The notes under the pieces were generated by a model. That model was not told where the DNA came from. It did not search any database and was given only the letters and a program-made list of their open reading frames with translations. A stretch of DNA of 64,000 nucleotides from Microglena sp. YARC (taxonomy: Eukaryota > Chlorophyta > Chlorophyceae > Chlamydomonadales > Chlamydomonadaceae), in NCBI GenBank assembly GCA_022414725.1, contig CM039466.1, positions 32,606,319-32,670,318 of the forward strand, written 5' to 3'. The position numbers and the translations under genes were made by a program. Positions 12,240-24,300 of the stretch are shown here, piece by piece. Position 1 is the first letter of the stretch; every line of letters begins with the position of its first letter.

Positions 12240-12930
12240 ATGCTTTGACTGAGAAGGGGGCACAGGAGGGAGGGAGGGATCAGGCAGTGCTAGGGGGGCG
12301 AAAGCTGGGTGGTGTCTTGGGAACGGGAAGTTGAATGGAGATTCAGGGTGAGAGCTGGGCGTTGGCTCGGGAAGGGGGGTGATGAGATAGGGTGAGAGCT
12401 GAGGTGGTGGCGTTGGTAGAGGGGGTTGATGGAGATCAGGGTGAGAGCTGGGTGGTTGGCTTGGGAAGGGTGAATGGAGAATCCAGGTGATAGCTGGTAG
12501 TGACTCTGGAAGAGGGGCGATTGATGTAGATCAGCGGTGAAGAGACTGGAGTAGCGGTGGCATTTGGACGAGGTATGTGATGGAGATCAGAGGTGAACAG
12601 CTGGATCGGTGGTGCTTGGAGAGGTGATGGAGATCAGGAGAGCTGGTGTGTGGCTTGGAGAGAGGGTTGATGAGAATCAAGGTGAAGAAGCTGGGTGGTG
12701 AGCTTGGGAGAGGGGGTTGATGGAGATTAGGAGTGAAGGGCTGGTGGTGGCTTGGGAGAGGGGTTGATGGGGATCGGGTGAAGAGCTGGGTGGTTGCTCG
12801 GGAGAGGGGGTGATGGAGATGAGGTGTACAGACGAATGGACGGGCAGGTAGAGGCTTGCTTAGACTGTTTGGGGGATGGCATGGGTAGGAGGGTGACCTA
12901 TCAAGGAGCATGGGAAATATTTCCGCCATT
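12240..12930 (+). repeat. G-rich minisatellite, unit about 47-50 bp
   Basis: About a dozen diverged units of the type GGGGTTGATGGAGATCAGGGTGAGAGCTGGGTGGTTGGCTTGGGA. Each contains AG/GGTGAG, the layout of a splice donor, so this may be a donor-side echo array of an exon that I cannot identify. The frames read Pro/Ser/His-rich nonsense on the minus strand. Confidence 0.6.
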
Positions 12931-13289
12931 GATAGTGTACTGCAGCAGTGGTTGATGGCAGATGACTGCTGATAGCCGACAAGCGTTGCGTTGATGAGGC
13001 ATGTGTAGCTACAGCAGTCGTGATGCAGATTGGATGCTACGCTGCAGCCATTGGTGATTCACGAATATAGGGTCAGGAATGACAGGAGTGACCAGACAGT
13101 GACTGGAGGAACAAGAGAGTGACAGACAGTGACGGAGTGAAGGCAGTGACAGAGAAGGTCACGGCAAGGATTGGGATGGATGTGGAGTTAGATGGGGGTG
13201 AGGGTAAATGAGTGTGAGGCGCATGATGCGAACCTTCAGAGTGCTGGCAAGTCAGGAGTTTAATGAAGACTGGAGTCCCTTCTTGAAGG

Positions 13290-13700
13290 TGATTCTGCAT
13301 GATCTAGCGGGACTGGCAAGATGAAGACAGTCCATGGCTGATACAAGGATTACCAAACTTATAGGGGGTCTGCTGTTGTAGGGACCATGCAGATGGAGCG
13401 TTGTGCTGTCCAATAGATTCCCCCACAAAATAATGGGTCCTTACATGACCAGGGGTTGACCCAAACACCCTAGGGTTCCTGCTGATCTAGAGGACACTGG
13501 CAGATGAAGCAGTCCTGCTGATACAGGATTCCCCAAAACTCTATGGATCCTTGCTGATCCAGAGGTTGACACGAGTATTAGGGTCCTTCTGATCACTGGG
13601 TTCCCAAACACTGTATTTAGTCTTGCTGATCCAGGGGTGCAAAATCGATCTGGGTTCCTGCTAGATCCAAGGTGCCAACATCTAGTGATATCTACTGCGG
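13290..13700 (+). repeat. Tandem repeat, unit about 55-60 bp
   Basis: Units share CTTGCTGATCCAGGGGTTGAC and GGGTTCCTGCTGATC-type blocks with heavy indels. A G-run follows at 13730-13750. No gene is recognised. Confidence 0.55.
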
Positions 13701-13750
13701 TCATGGGGTGGGGGGTGGGGGTGTGTGTGTTTGTGTGGGGGGGGGGGGGG

Positions 13751-14639
13751 TCTTCTACTTCAACTTGAGGTGTGCATGTTGTTCGTGATCGTGTGTGGTG
13801 GTGCGATCGCTGGTGGAGTTAGTGGGATGTTGGGGACCCAACTGACGAGCATTCTATGATCCAGGGGATTTTAATTGTTAGAGGTGAAGTGAACATTACA
13901 TAGGTACAGCTTCACATGCAATCAGAAGCAGAAGAACAGAAAACTGTTTATCGACTTAATAGTACACTGAACCTAAACCATCAAAACTGTTACATTACAC
14001 CTAATGTTTAACCATCACTTAAAACTGATGTTTTTACGCTCAGTAAGCGGTGGGTATATACGACAAACAGATTCAAGGATGTTACACCTAAAACCATACA
14101 TCTTAACCACTCAATGTACAGACACAGACACCCGGTAACGATTCACCCCGTTGTCCGGATTTGTAGTGTCGTCTAGCGGCACGTAACTGGCCACTAGCTG
14201 GCCTTTGGACTTGTCGTACCTACCACCTGTGCTCGATTCCCAATGCCCTAGGCACGCGATATCCTGCACAGGGAGAAACATTCTTTTGGGAACTCCTTGA
14301 AGAGGGAAATGCCTCTCCTCTTCTAAGGGAAACCAAGCGATCCTTTACAGGTTGATGATCACTTATGAGTGTAGCTACTAAAGTGACCGCGCCTTTGCCT
14401 TTTTCGAGCCACTACGAACTCGCCGCAAGTTCTTCAACTCACCTTATGGGCAGAAGCGAGTTTTTTGCGCTTTTTGCACAAAAAAGCGAACTGACAATTT
14501 GACGTTTTGTGTTTGCGATTTTAAGCACTGACAATTTGCAAGAAGTAGTACCTGATACTTATGAGTTGTAGATGATAGATGCCGGGATCTGATCATCCTT
14601 GCCAGGGGAAGTCAAGCCAAGGATGTCTCTTGAGCCCAT
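13751..14639. other. No gene recognised
   Basis: Mixed-composition sequence. A stretch at 14385-14520 is rich in GCGCCTTT/TTTTTGCGCTTTTTGCAC and resembles the inside of the hAT MITEs, but no CAGGGTAC ends are visible. Confidence 0.3.
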
Positions 14640-14812
14640 TTATTTTTTGCGGCCAGCCCCCCTTCTGGGGGCGGAGACCCAGTGTTACCCATTGTCGCTT
14701 CGACGTCTAAACCTGATGAAGCCAGAGACTTCAGCCAACGGTCTCGTAATCTAACATCGATTCTGTTGCACTGTCGTCGTCACCGATCACTCTGCCAATT
14801 TTTTAAGGCTGG
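14640..14812 (-). repeat. Dispersed repeat family C, copy 2 (inverted)
   Basis: Reverse-complement relative of the copies at 5846 and 54692. It shows the GGGGGCGGAG/TGTTACCCATT block, GAAGCCAGAGACTTCAGCCAACGGTCTCGTAA, CGTCGTCACCGATCACTCTGCCAATTTTT. It abuts the reverse-transcriptase relic that follows. Confidence 0.6.
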
Positions 14813-14819
14813 AGGCGCA

Positions 14820-15270
14820 GTGATAGAACTTAGACTTACATATTTGTGAATGATGTCACCCAAAGCTTCCCAAGAACCAAGGAGCACGGGGTTTGGAATT
14901 AAATGAAATTACTCAGTATTTATATATGATGTATGCAGATGACTTCTCTTTTAGCCAGTAAGTGCTAGGATCTCCCAGAAATGCCGAGTAAATTGGCGCG
15001 ATGTTGCTAAGGACAAGGCTTCCACACGTTAATGTGAACAAATGTCAGGTTCATGGTTTCTACCGTAACTATGTAATTGATGAACATTTCATATGAACTT
15101 TGCTCATGACATCGAAGTCTGGAGAGGTGTTTCTGAGTTTCAAAAATACCTTGAGTGTGGTATTAAATGAGAAGGGAACGCTCTGAACAACATGCTTCTG
15201 ATCACGCAGCTACACCTTTTTGCGGCGATCAGACATGTTACAAAATTGTGAGGTATGCAGATTTAACGTA
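14820..15270 (+). pseudogene. Non-LTR reverse transcriptase fragment (YADD box)
   Basis: In shifting + frames one reads FVNDVTQSFPRTKEHGV, then LYMMYADDFS (box near 14925-14955), then NVNKCQVHGF, then after indels E-F-KYLGVV.NEKG (near 15135-15180). The order of the YINDL-like block, YADD catalytic box, N..K...F block and F.YLG motif matches the palm and adjacent part of LINE reverse transcriptases. Stops and frameshifts make it non-functional. It could be an inner part of the same LINE family whose 3' ends lie at 1888 and 3131, but no overlap allows a test. Confidence 0.65.
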
Positions 15271-15639
15271 ACAAAACGCCATGCTTTGATTTTCCAGTCC
15301 TAGCTTTGCCCTGTCCTGTGGCATGTTTGCTCGCAAATCTAACACTGGTCTCATTCACATCCTTATTTGATGCTAACAACGCACATACAAGATAGCATCC
15401 TACAGATATCCACCATGAGGCAATTATGTAATTTTAATGTCAATGAGGCATGCATGGCTTTATGAAATGTGTCCAAAGGAAAGTGAAAGCATTCTATCCC
15501 ACCAACACATCCTTTGAAAGAAACGAGGTCACTTCTCCATCTTCACTTTAACTGAGTTCTGGTATCAGTGCTCTATTTTGGAACTCCATTTGATACTGTG
15601 ATGGTGATGAGGGGTTGCCTTGCCGATTGTTATCGCCAA

Positions 15640-16123
15640 TGTGTCCAGCCTGCCAGGTTTGGTTAATCTGTCCAGTTTTGGGCAAAGGGTCAAGGATCAC
15701 AGGTATTGGAAATCTTATCAGGTTTGGGCAAAGTCCAGGCACGCTCCAGGCTTGATTAATCTGTCCAGGTTTGGTGGCAAAGGGATCCAGGCACGTCCGG
15801 TTTGGTTGATCTATCCAGTTTGGCGGCAAAGGGTCCAGGCCGTCCAGTTTTGGAAATTTAATCCAGTTTCAGGGCAAAGGGGTCGGCACCTTCCGTTTGG
15901 AAGATTAAGTCCAGTTTCGGGCAAAAGTCCGGCACGTCCAGGTTTGGGGAATCTATCTAATGTTTGCCGGGCAAAATAGTCCAGGCACATCCATTTTGGG
16001 AATTTCATCCACGTTTGGGCAAAGTGTCCAGCACTTCCTGTTTGGGAAATCTAGTCAGTTTGGGGCCAAAGGTGTCCAGGCAGTCCAGGTTGGGAATATA
16101 GATCCAGTTTGACTCTCTCTGTT
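15640..16123 (+). repeat. Tandem repeat, unit about 47 bp, runs into the gap
   Basis: About nine units of AGGCACGTCCAGGTTTGG, GGAATCTATCCAGTTT and GGGCAAAGGGTCC. The open frames on both strands across it are repeat translations. The array ends at the N run, so its true length is unknown. Confidence 0.7.
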
Positions 16124-17123
16124 NNNNNNNNNNNNNNNNNNNNNNNNNNNNNNNNNNNNNNNNNNNNNNNNNNNNNNNNNNNNNNNNNNNNNNNNNNNNN
16201 NNNNNNNNNNNNNNNNNNNNNNNNNNNNNNNNNNNNNNNNNNNNNNNNNNNNNNNNNNNNNNNNNNNNNNNNNNNNNNNNNNNNNNNNNNNNNNNNNNNN
16301 NNNNNNNNNNNNNNNNNNNNNNNNNNNNNNNNNNNNNNNNNNNNNNNNNNNNNNNNNNNNNNNNNNNNNNNNNNNNNNNNNNNNNNNNNNNNNNNNNNNN
16401 NNNNNNNNNNNNNNNNNNNNNNNNNNNNNNNNNNNNNNNNNNNNNNNNNNNNNNNNNNNNNNNNNNNNNNNNNNNNNNNNNNNNNNNNNNNNNNNNNNNN
16501 NNNNNNNNNNNNNNNNNNNNNNNNNNNNNNNNNNNNNNNNNNNNNNNNNNNNNNNNNNNNNNNNNNNNNNNNNNNNNNNNNNNNNNNNNNNNNNNNNNNN
16601 NNNNNNNNNNNNNNNNNNNNNNNNNNNNNNNNNNNNNNNNNNNNNNNNNNNNNNNNNNNNNNNNNNNNNNNNNNNNNNNNNNNNNNNNNNNNNNNNNNNN
16701 NNNNNNNNNNNNNNNNNNNNNNNNNNNNNNNNNNNNNNNNNNNNNNNNNNNNNNNNNNNNNNNNNNNNNNNNNNNNNNNNNNNNNNNNNNNNNNNNNNNN
16801 NNNNNNNNNNNNNNNNNNNNNNNNNNNNNNNNNNNNNNNNNNNNNNNNNNNNNNNNNNNNNNNNNNNNNNNNNNNNNNNNNNNNNNNNNNNNNNNNNNNN
16901 NNNNNNNNNNNNNNNNNNNNNNNNNNNNNNNNNNNNNNNNNNNNNNNNNNNNNNNNNNNNNNNNNNNNNNNNNNNNNNNNNNNNNNNNNNNNNNNNNNNN
17001 NNNNNNNNNNNNNNNNNNNNNNNNNNNNNNNNNNNNNNNNNNNNNNNNNNNNNNNNNNNNNNNNNNNNNNNNNNNNNNNNNNNNNNNNNNNNNNNNNNNN
17101 NNNNNNNNNNNNNNNNNNNNNNN
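16124..17123. other. Assembly gap, exactly 1000 N
   Basis: The run of N is exactly 1000 bases, so it is probably a placeholder of unknown real size. It separates two different tandem arrays. Long frames of X that cross it are artefacts. Missing phosphodiesterase exons (the HD-domain half) could lie in it. Confidence 0.95.
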
Positions 17124-17601
17124 CCCAAACCCCACCCCCCCACAACACACCACACACACACCACCAACACACACCAACACACACCCCCACCCCCTCTGTG
17201 TCCCTCCACAGTGCGCGAACCCACCCCACTCACCCCCTCCCTACCCCCCACCACCCTAACCCCAAACCACCACCACCACCACCACCCCCCCTCTGCCTTT
17301 GTCCCTCCGCAGTTGCGCAAACCCACCCCACTCACTCCACCCCTAACCACCCACCACACCAACACACCAACACCCACAAACCACCAACACCCACCCCAAC
17401 CCGCCTCTTGGCCTTGTACCGCTCCCCAGTTGCGCAAACCCACCCCACTCACCCGCACCCTAACCACAACACCCCACCACACGCCACACACCCACACCAC
17501 CACCCACTCACCCCACCCCCTGCCTGGCCTTTCCGCCCAGTTGCGCAAACCCACCCGCACTCACCCCCCTAACCACCCACCACGACCACCCACCACCCAC
17601 G

Positions 17602-17674
<73 letters not shown>

Positions 17675-20600
17675 CCCCCCCCCCCCCCCCCCCCCCCCCC
17701 ACCCCCCCCTATTGCCTTGTCCCTCCGCAGTTGCTGCGAAGCCACCCCAACTCCACCCCCTTCCCCCTACCCCCCCCAACCACCACCACCACCACAACCA
17801 CCCACCCCTCTTCCTTCTCCTCCGCAGTTGCGCGAAAACCCAAATCCCCTCACCCCACCCCTAACCAGTCCCACCCACACACCACCACACCACACACACA
17901 CACCTCCAACCACCCACAGCACACCCCCCCTTAGCCTTGTCCCTTCAGCAGTTGCGCAAACCCACCCCACTCACCCACCCTAACCACCCACCACACCTAA
18001 CCCACACCCACTCTCCCACCACCACCACCACCATCCACCACCACCACCACACACCCCAGACCCCTGTTGCCTTCCTCCGGCAGTTGTGCGAACCCACCCC
18101 AACTCGACCCCCCTCCCCTACCACCCTAACCCTCCCACCCACCCACCACCACCAACCACCACAACCAACCACCCCCTCTTCCCTTCTCCCTCCGCAGTGC
18201 GCAACCCACCCCACTGCACCACACCCAAACCACACACCACACACACACACCAACACACACACACCACCACCACCACAACAACCCCCCACCCCCTCTGCCT
18301 TCTCCCTCCCAGTTTTGCGCAAAGCCCCACCCCACTCACCCCACCCTAACCACACACCAACACACACACACCACACACACACACACCACCCCACCACACT
18401 AACCACCCCCTCTTGCCTTGTCCCTCCGCAATTTGCGCCAAACCCACACCACTCACCCACCCAAACCACCCACCACGACCACCACCACACACGCACACCC
18501 CACCACCACCACCACCCCCTGCTTGCCTGCCCTCCCGCCAGTGCGCAAAACCCCACCCCAACGCACCCCTCCCTCCCTACCCCACACCCACCACCACCAC
18601 CACAACCACACCCAACGGTCAACCCCCTCCTTGCCTTCCCCTCCGCAGTTGCGCAAACCCACCCCAACTCACCCCCTCCCTACCCCCCACCACCCTAACC
18701 CACCCACCACCACCACCACCACCACCCCCTCTTGCCTCTCCTCCGCAGTTGCGCAAACCCACCCCAGCTCACCCCTCCCTACCCCCCACCACCCGTAACC
18801 CACCCACCACCACCCCACCACCACCACCCCTTTGCCTTCTCCCTCCGCAGTTGCGCAAACCCACCCCAGCTCACCCCTCCTACCCCCCACCACCCTAACC
18901 CACCACCACCACCACACCACCACCCCCTCTTGCCTCTCCCTCCGCTAGTTGCCTTGCCAAACCCACCCCAGCACCCCCGCCCTACCCCCCACCACCCGTA
19001 ACCACCCACCACCACCACCAACCACCACCACCCCCTCTTGCCTCTCCCTCCGCAGTTTGCGCAAAACCCCCACCCAGCTCACCCCCTCCCTACCCCCCAC
19101 CAACCCAACCACCCACCACCACCACCACACCCCCTCTGCGTTCTCCCTCCCAGTTGCGCAAACCCAACCCCAGCTCACCCCCTCCCTACCCCCACCACCC
19201 TAACCCACCCACCACCACCACACCACCACCACCCACCCCCTCTTGCTCCTCCCTCCGCAGTGCGCAAACCCACCCCAGCCTCACCCCCTCCCTACCCCCC
19301 CACCACCCTAACCCACCTACCACCACCACCACCACCACCCCCCTCTTGCATTCGCACCTCCCGCGTGCGCAAAACCCACCCCAGCTCACCCCCCTCCTTA
19401 CCCCCACCACCACCCTAAAACCCACCACCCACCACCACCACCACCACCACCACCCACCACCCCCTCTTGCGTTTCTCCCTCCGCAGTTGCCGCACGACCC
19501 ACCCCAGTCACTCCCCCTCCCTACCCCCCACCACCCTAACCCAACCCACCACCACCACACCACCACCCCAAACTCTCTCGTTCTCCCTCCGCAGTTGCAC
19601 CCACCCCACTCACCCACCCTAACCACCCACCACACACCCACACCACCACACACAAACCAACAACACCCACACCCACCCCCTCTTACCTTCTCCCTTCCGC
19701 AGTTAGCGCAAAAACCCCACCCCCCACTCACCCACCCTAACCACACACACCCACACACCACACACACACCACACAACCACCAACACCCACCCACCCCCTC
19801 TTGCCTTCTCCCTCCGCAGTTGCGCAAACCTCACCCCACTTCACCCACCCTAAACCAACCCACCACACCCCACACACCACAACACACACACCACCACAAC
19901 ACACCACCCCCTCTTGCCTTGGTCCCTCCGCGTTGCGCCAACAAACCCACCCACTTCACCCACCCTAACCACCCACCACGACCACCCAACCACACACATA
20001 CACCCCACCACCACCACCACCACCACCCCCTTTTTGCCTGTCCCTCCGAGTTGCCAAAACCACCCCAAACCACCCCCTCCCTCCCTACCCACCACCCACC
20101 ACCACCACCACAACCCACAACCACCACAACCACAACCCACAACCCCCCCTCTGCCTTCTCCCTCCGCAGTTGCGCAAAACCCACCCAACGCACCCCCTCC
20201 CTACCCCCACCAACCCTAACCCACCCCACCACCACCACCACCACCACCCCCTCGTTGCCTTACTCCATCAGCAGTTGCGCAAACCCACCCCAGCTGACCC
20301 CTCCCCTACCCCCCACCCCCTAACCCACCCACCACCACCACCACCACCACCCCCTCTTGCCCTTCTCCTCCGCAGTTGCGCAAACCACCCCAGCTCACCC
20401 CCTCCCCCTACCCCCCACCACCTAAACCCACCACCACCACACCACACCCGACCACCCCCTCTTGCGTTCTCCCTCCGCAGTTGCCGCAAACCCACCCCAA
20501 ATCACCCCTCCCACCCCACCACCCTAACCCACCCACCACCACCACCACACACCCCTCTGCGTTCTCCCTCCGCAGTTGCGCAAACCCCACCCCAGCTCAC

Positions 20601-21303
20601 CCCCTCCCTACCCCCCACCACCCTACCCACCCACCACACCACCACCACCACCCCCTCTGCGCTTCTCCCTCCGCAGTTGCGCAAACCACCCCAGCTCACC
20701 CCCTCCCTACCCCCCACCACCCTAAACCACCCACCCACACCACCACCACCACCCCCTCTGCCTTCTCCCTCCGCAGTTGCCGCAAACCCACCCCAGCTCA
20801 CCCCCTCCCTACCCCCCACCACCCTTAACCCACCCACCACCACCACCACCACCACCAAACCCCCTCTTGCGTTCTCCGCCCGCAGTGGCGCAAAACCCAC
20901 CCCAACTCACCCCCTCCCTACCCCACCACCCTAACCCACCCACCCACCACCACCACCACCACCCCCCTCTTGCGTTCTCCCTCCGCCAGTGCGCAAACCC
21001 ACCCCCAGCTCAACCCCCTCCCTACCCCCCACCACCCAACCATCCCACCACCACCACCACCACCACCCCCTCTTCCTTCTCCCTCCGCAGTTGCGCAAAA
21101 CCCACCCCAGCTCACCCCCTCCCTACCCCCCACCAACCGCTAACCCCACCCACGACCACCACCACCACCACCACACCGCCCTTCTTGCCCTTCTCCCTCT
21201 GCAGTTTTGCGCAAAACCCACCCCACTCCCCACACCCTAACCACCAACCACACACACACACCATCACACACACCACCCCCTCTTGCCTTCTTGCTCCCCG
21301 CAG
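17124..21303 (+). repeat. 4.2-kb CT-rich acceptor-echo array upstream of a phosphodiesterase exon
   Basis: About 45-50 units of 80-100 bp. The core is TTCTCCCTCCGCAGTTGCGC followed by AAACCCACCCCA, CTCACCCC..CCCTACCCCCCACCACCCTAACC and (CCA)n. The last unit is the real exon acceptor (CTTGCTCCCCGCAG/TTGCTGC at 21303/21304), so every unit is an echo of that junction. One unit region has collapsed into a run of C at 17605-17700. Open frames of up to about 390 codons across the array are Pro/His/Thr translations of the repeat. Confidence 0.85.
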
Positions 21304-21364
21304 TTGCTGCAATCTCTTGCGTCGCAAGTCATTTTGATATGGTCCTGGCAACAGACATGAACAG
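21304..21364 (+). CDS. Phosphodiesterase exon A (LATDM block)
   Basis: Acceptor CCCCGCAG ends at 21303; donor AACAG/GTGAGC is at 21364/21365. After one extra T is removed it reads LLRRKSFDMVLATDM, and the donor-side echoes (ATGAAGCAG/GTGAGC) suggest the last codons are K-Q. Family members read DMVLATDM(S/K)xHF here, so H-F should open the next exon. Confidence 0.7.
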
Positions 21365-24300
21365 GTGAGCCTAGCGCCTTTCGTTTTTGTGTGGGTGTTG
21401 GTGATGGTTGTTGTGTTGAGATGGATGGATGGATGGATGATGGATGGAATGATGGTGGGTGGGTGAAGGTGATTGGTAGCATGAGGGAGGAGCTGAAGGG
21501 AAGAGAAGGCAGTCGCAAGGCATGGTATGGTCCTAGCAGCAGAACATGAAGCAGGTGAGCAGCAGCGCCTTTCGGTTTTGGTTGTGGTGGTATTGGTCTG
21601 GCCAGATTTGTTTTGGTGTTGTTATTGCTTGTGTCGTATTGTATTGGTGTGTGGTGTTGGTATGTGTTGATGGATAATCTGGATGGCAATGGTGGAAGGC
21701 GTGATGGGAGATGGAGTGGGTGGCATGGATGCGTAGGTAGATGAGGAGGGAGGGAGGAAAGGAAGGGCGGTCGCAAGTCCATTTGATATGTCCTGGCCAC
21801 GGACACGAAAAGCAGTAACCAGCATGTATGTGAATGTATGATGTATAGTCCAGGTAGCAGGCATGATGGTGTTTGGATGTATCTTACAGCGACAGGGTAG
21901 CCACATTGGCAACAAACATAAGCAGGTAACAGCATCTGCCGTTTTGGTTTTGGTAGTGTGTGTTGGTATTGCGTCTGTCGTTTTGATTGCGGGTCCATTG
22001 TTGTGTGTGTTGATGATGCGATGGCTAATGGATGGATTGGTAGATGGATGGATGGTGAGCGAAGGGAAGGAAGGGCGGTTGCAAGTCATTCATATTCCTG
22101 GCAACCGACATGAAACAGGTAGAGCCGTAGCTGCCTTTCGGTTTTGGCATGCATGGGTCGTTGGTGCATCGGTGTTCGTGTTGATGGATGGATGGATGAT
22201 GGTAGATTGATGGGTGGGCTGGATGAATGATGTAGATGAAGGGAGAGCGAGGAAGGAAAGGGCAGTCGCAAGGCATTGGTATGTCCTAGCAGCAGACATG
22301 AAGCAGGTGACAGTAGCTGCCTTTCGGTTTTGGTGTGGGTGTGGTATCGGTCTGTCAGTTTGGTTTTGGTTTTTTTATGGTGTCGGTATTGTATTGGTGT
22401 GTTGGTGTTCGTATGGTGTTGATGCGATGTCCTAGCAGCAGACATGAAGCAATGGGTCGATGAGGGATGTGCGGGGGTCGATGATGGTTGAAAGGTTGGA
22501 TTTGGATTGCGGGTGTCGGGATGGGTTGGCCGCGGGGATGGGCTGGTCGATGGATGGGTGAAAGGGTTGGATGGATGGAAGAATGATGACCTCGTTGAAA
22601 AGGTGGATGGCCCCCCCCCCCCCCTCCCCCCCCTCCCCCCCCCCCCCCCCCAACACACACACACCCTCGCCAAGCCAACTCCGCCACTAGTCAGCAAGCT
22701 TCAACGCCCGCTTTTGCTTCCATCAGCGCTGCATAGGGCAGGAGCGCCATCTTGGGCATCAGCTCCCCTCGCAAGCTCGCACACCCCTCGCTCTCCCAAC
22801 CCCTACCCACACCCACTCATCCCCTCCCCAGCCCACCCACCCACCCCCTCGCCAGCACTTCGCCACCATCAGCAGCTCAACGCCCGCTCCCTCCATCAAG
22901 CACTGCATCGCAGGAACGGCCACCCCATCGCCGCATCAGCTCCGCCGCCGCAGTCGCCCACACCCCTCGCATCATTGGAAAGCTTAGCGCACCAGTTCCC
23001 TTTCACAACGACAGCAGCCACTTCAGCGCATGCGGGCCGCCGGCCATGGAAATCATCCTTCGATGCGTTCGAATGGCCAGTCCTATGAAACTACTCAAAC
23101 TCAGGACCGGCGAATGAGACGGAAGTTGCAGACACAGTGTCGCACAGCAGTACACCAGTAGACACACAGCATTGAACAGCAGTACCACAGTAGCCACCAC
23201 AGCAGCTACACCCAGCAGACATAGAGGACAACACAAGCAAACAGCTAGCGCACAAGCGTACACAGCAGGCCATTTAGCAGTACATAGCACTGAATAGTTG
23301 CAAATAGTGAGCACATAGTAGGCATCATCACTAAGCACCAGCACCACCTCATCATAACCACCACCGCCATCACCAAATCCACCATCACAATTACCACCTC
23401 CATCACCTCCATCACCACCGTCACAAACATCACCTCCATATCCACCATAACCACCACCAGAATCATCAACACCACCGTCGCAGCCACCACCTCTATCACC
23501 ACCATCACCACCATCACCACCACCTCCCATCACCACTATCACAACCGCCATTACAACCGGCAACAATCATCTTCACCACCACCACCACACACAACAACAT
23601 AACCCATCTCCTCTCACCCCCACCCCCCTCACCACCAAACCCTTCCCCAGTCCTCCAACTCCCTCAACAAGTTGCCCCTAGCTGGGGTGCGCAACCTTGC
23701 GCTAGACTCATTGGACAGCAGTAAAACCTCTGACTCTCAGACGTACTTGGAACATCGAAACTCCAAACCAACATGGGCTCCGAGTTCCCGCCATACAACA
23801 GCCATCCGGACGACTGTCCTTGCCCCAGCGCCACCCCTTCCTACCTCAAGAAAACAGCAACAACCCGCCTGGCCAGCCACCACCCCCTTGCCTACCTCCA
23901 GCAACAGCGCAACCCAGCCTGCCGTCCTGCACCGCCGCCAGTTGCCCTAAGCCCACCCCCTTGCCTACCTCCAGCAAACAGCACCCCGCCACCTGTCCCA
24001 GCAAACAACAGCTTGCTAAGCCCCACCCACTTGCCTACCTCACCAACAGCAACCCCCGACCTGGCCCAGCACCGCATTGCGCCTTGCTAAGCACTGCCCC
24101 CTTGCCTACCTCCAGCAACAGCAACTCCGCCTGGCCCGGATCCACTGCCGTGCCTACGGCCAACAAACAAGCACCATTCACCTGTCCCACACAGCTTTTT
24201 TAAGAGCCAAGCCTTCCCAGTTCAGGCCAGCTCTGAGCAGTATCGCCTCAACCCCACGCCCTTGCTTCACATCAAAGCCCGAAGCAATGACCAAAAATGC

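Noticed and set aside
15270..15400. HN..HA.D metal motif of the phosphodiesterase (ACGCCATGCTTTGAT)
   Set aside because: Only a few residues fit, downstream sequence does not continue the domain, and it directly follows the LINE reverse-transcriptase relic.
16005..17572. Frames of 390-500 codons across the N run
   Set aside because: They consist mostly of unknown residues from the 1000-N gap and repeat translations.
19154..20323. 389-codon Pro/His/Thr frame
   Set aside because: Direct translation of the C-rich echo array; the composition is that of the repeat and frames differ from unit to unit.
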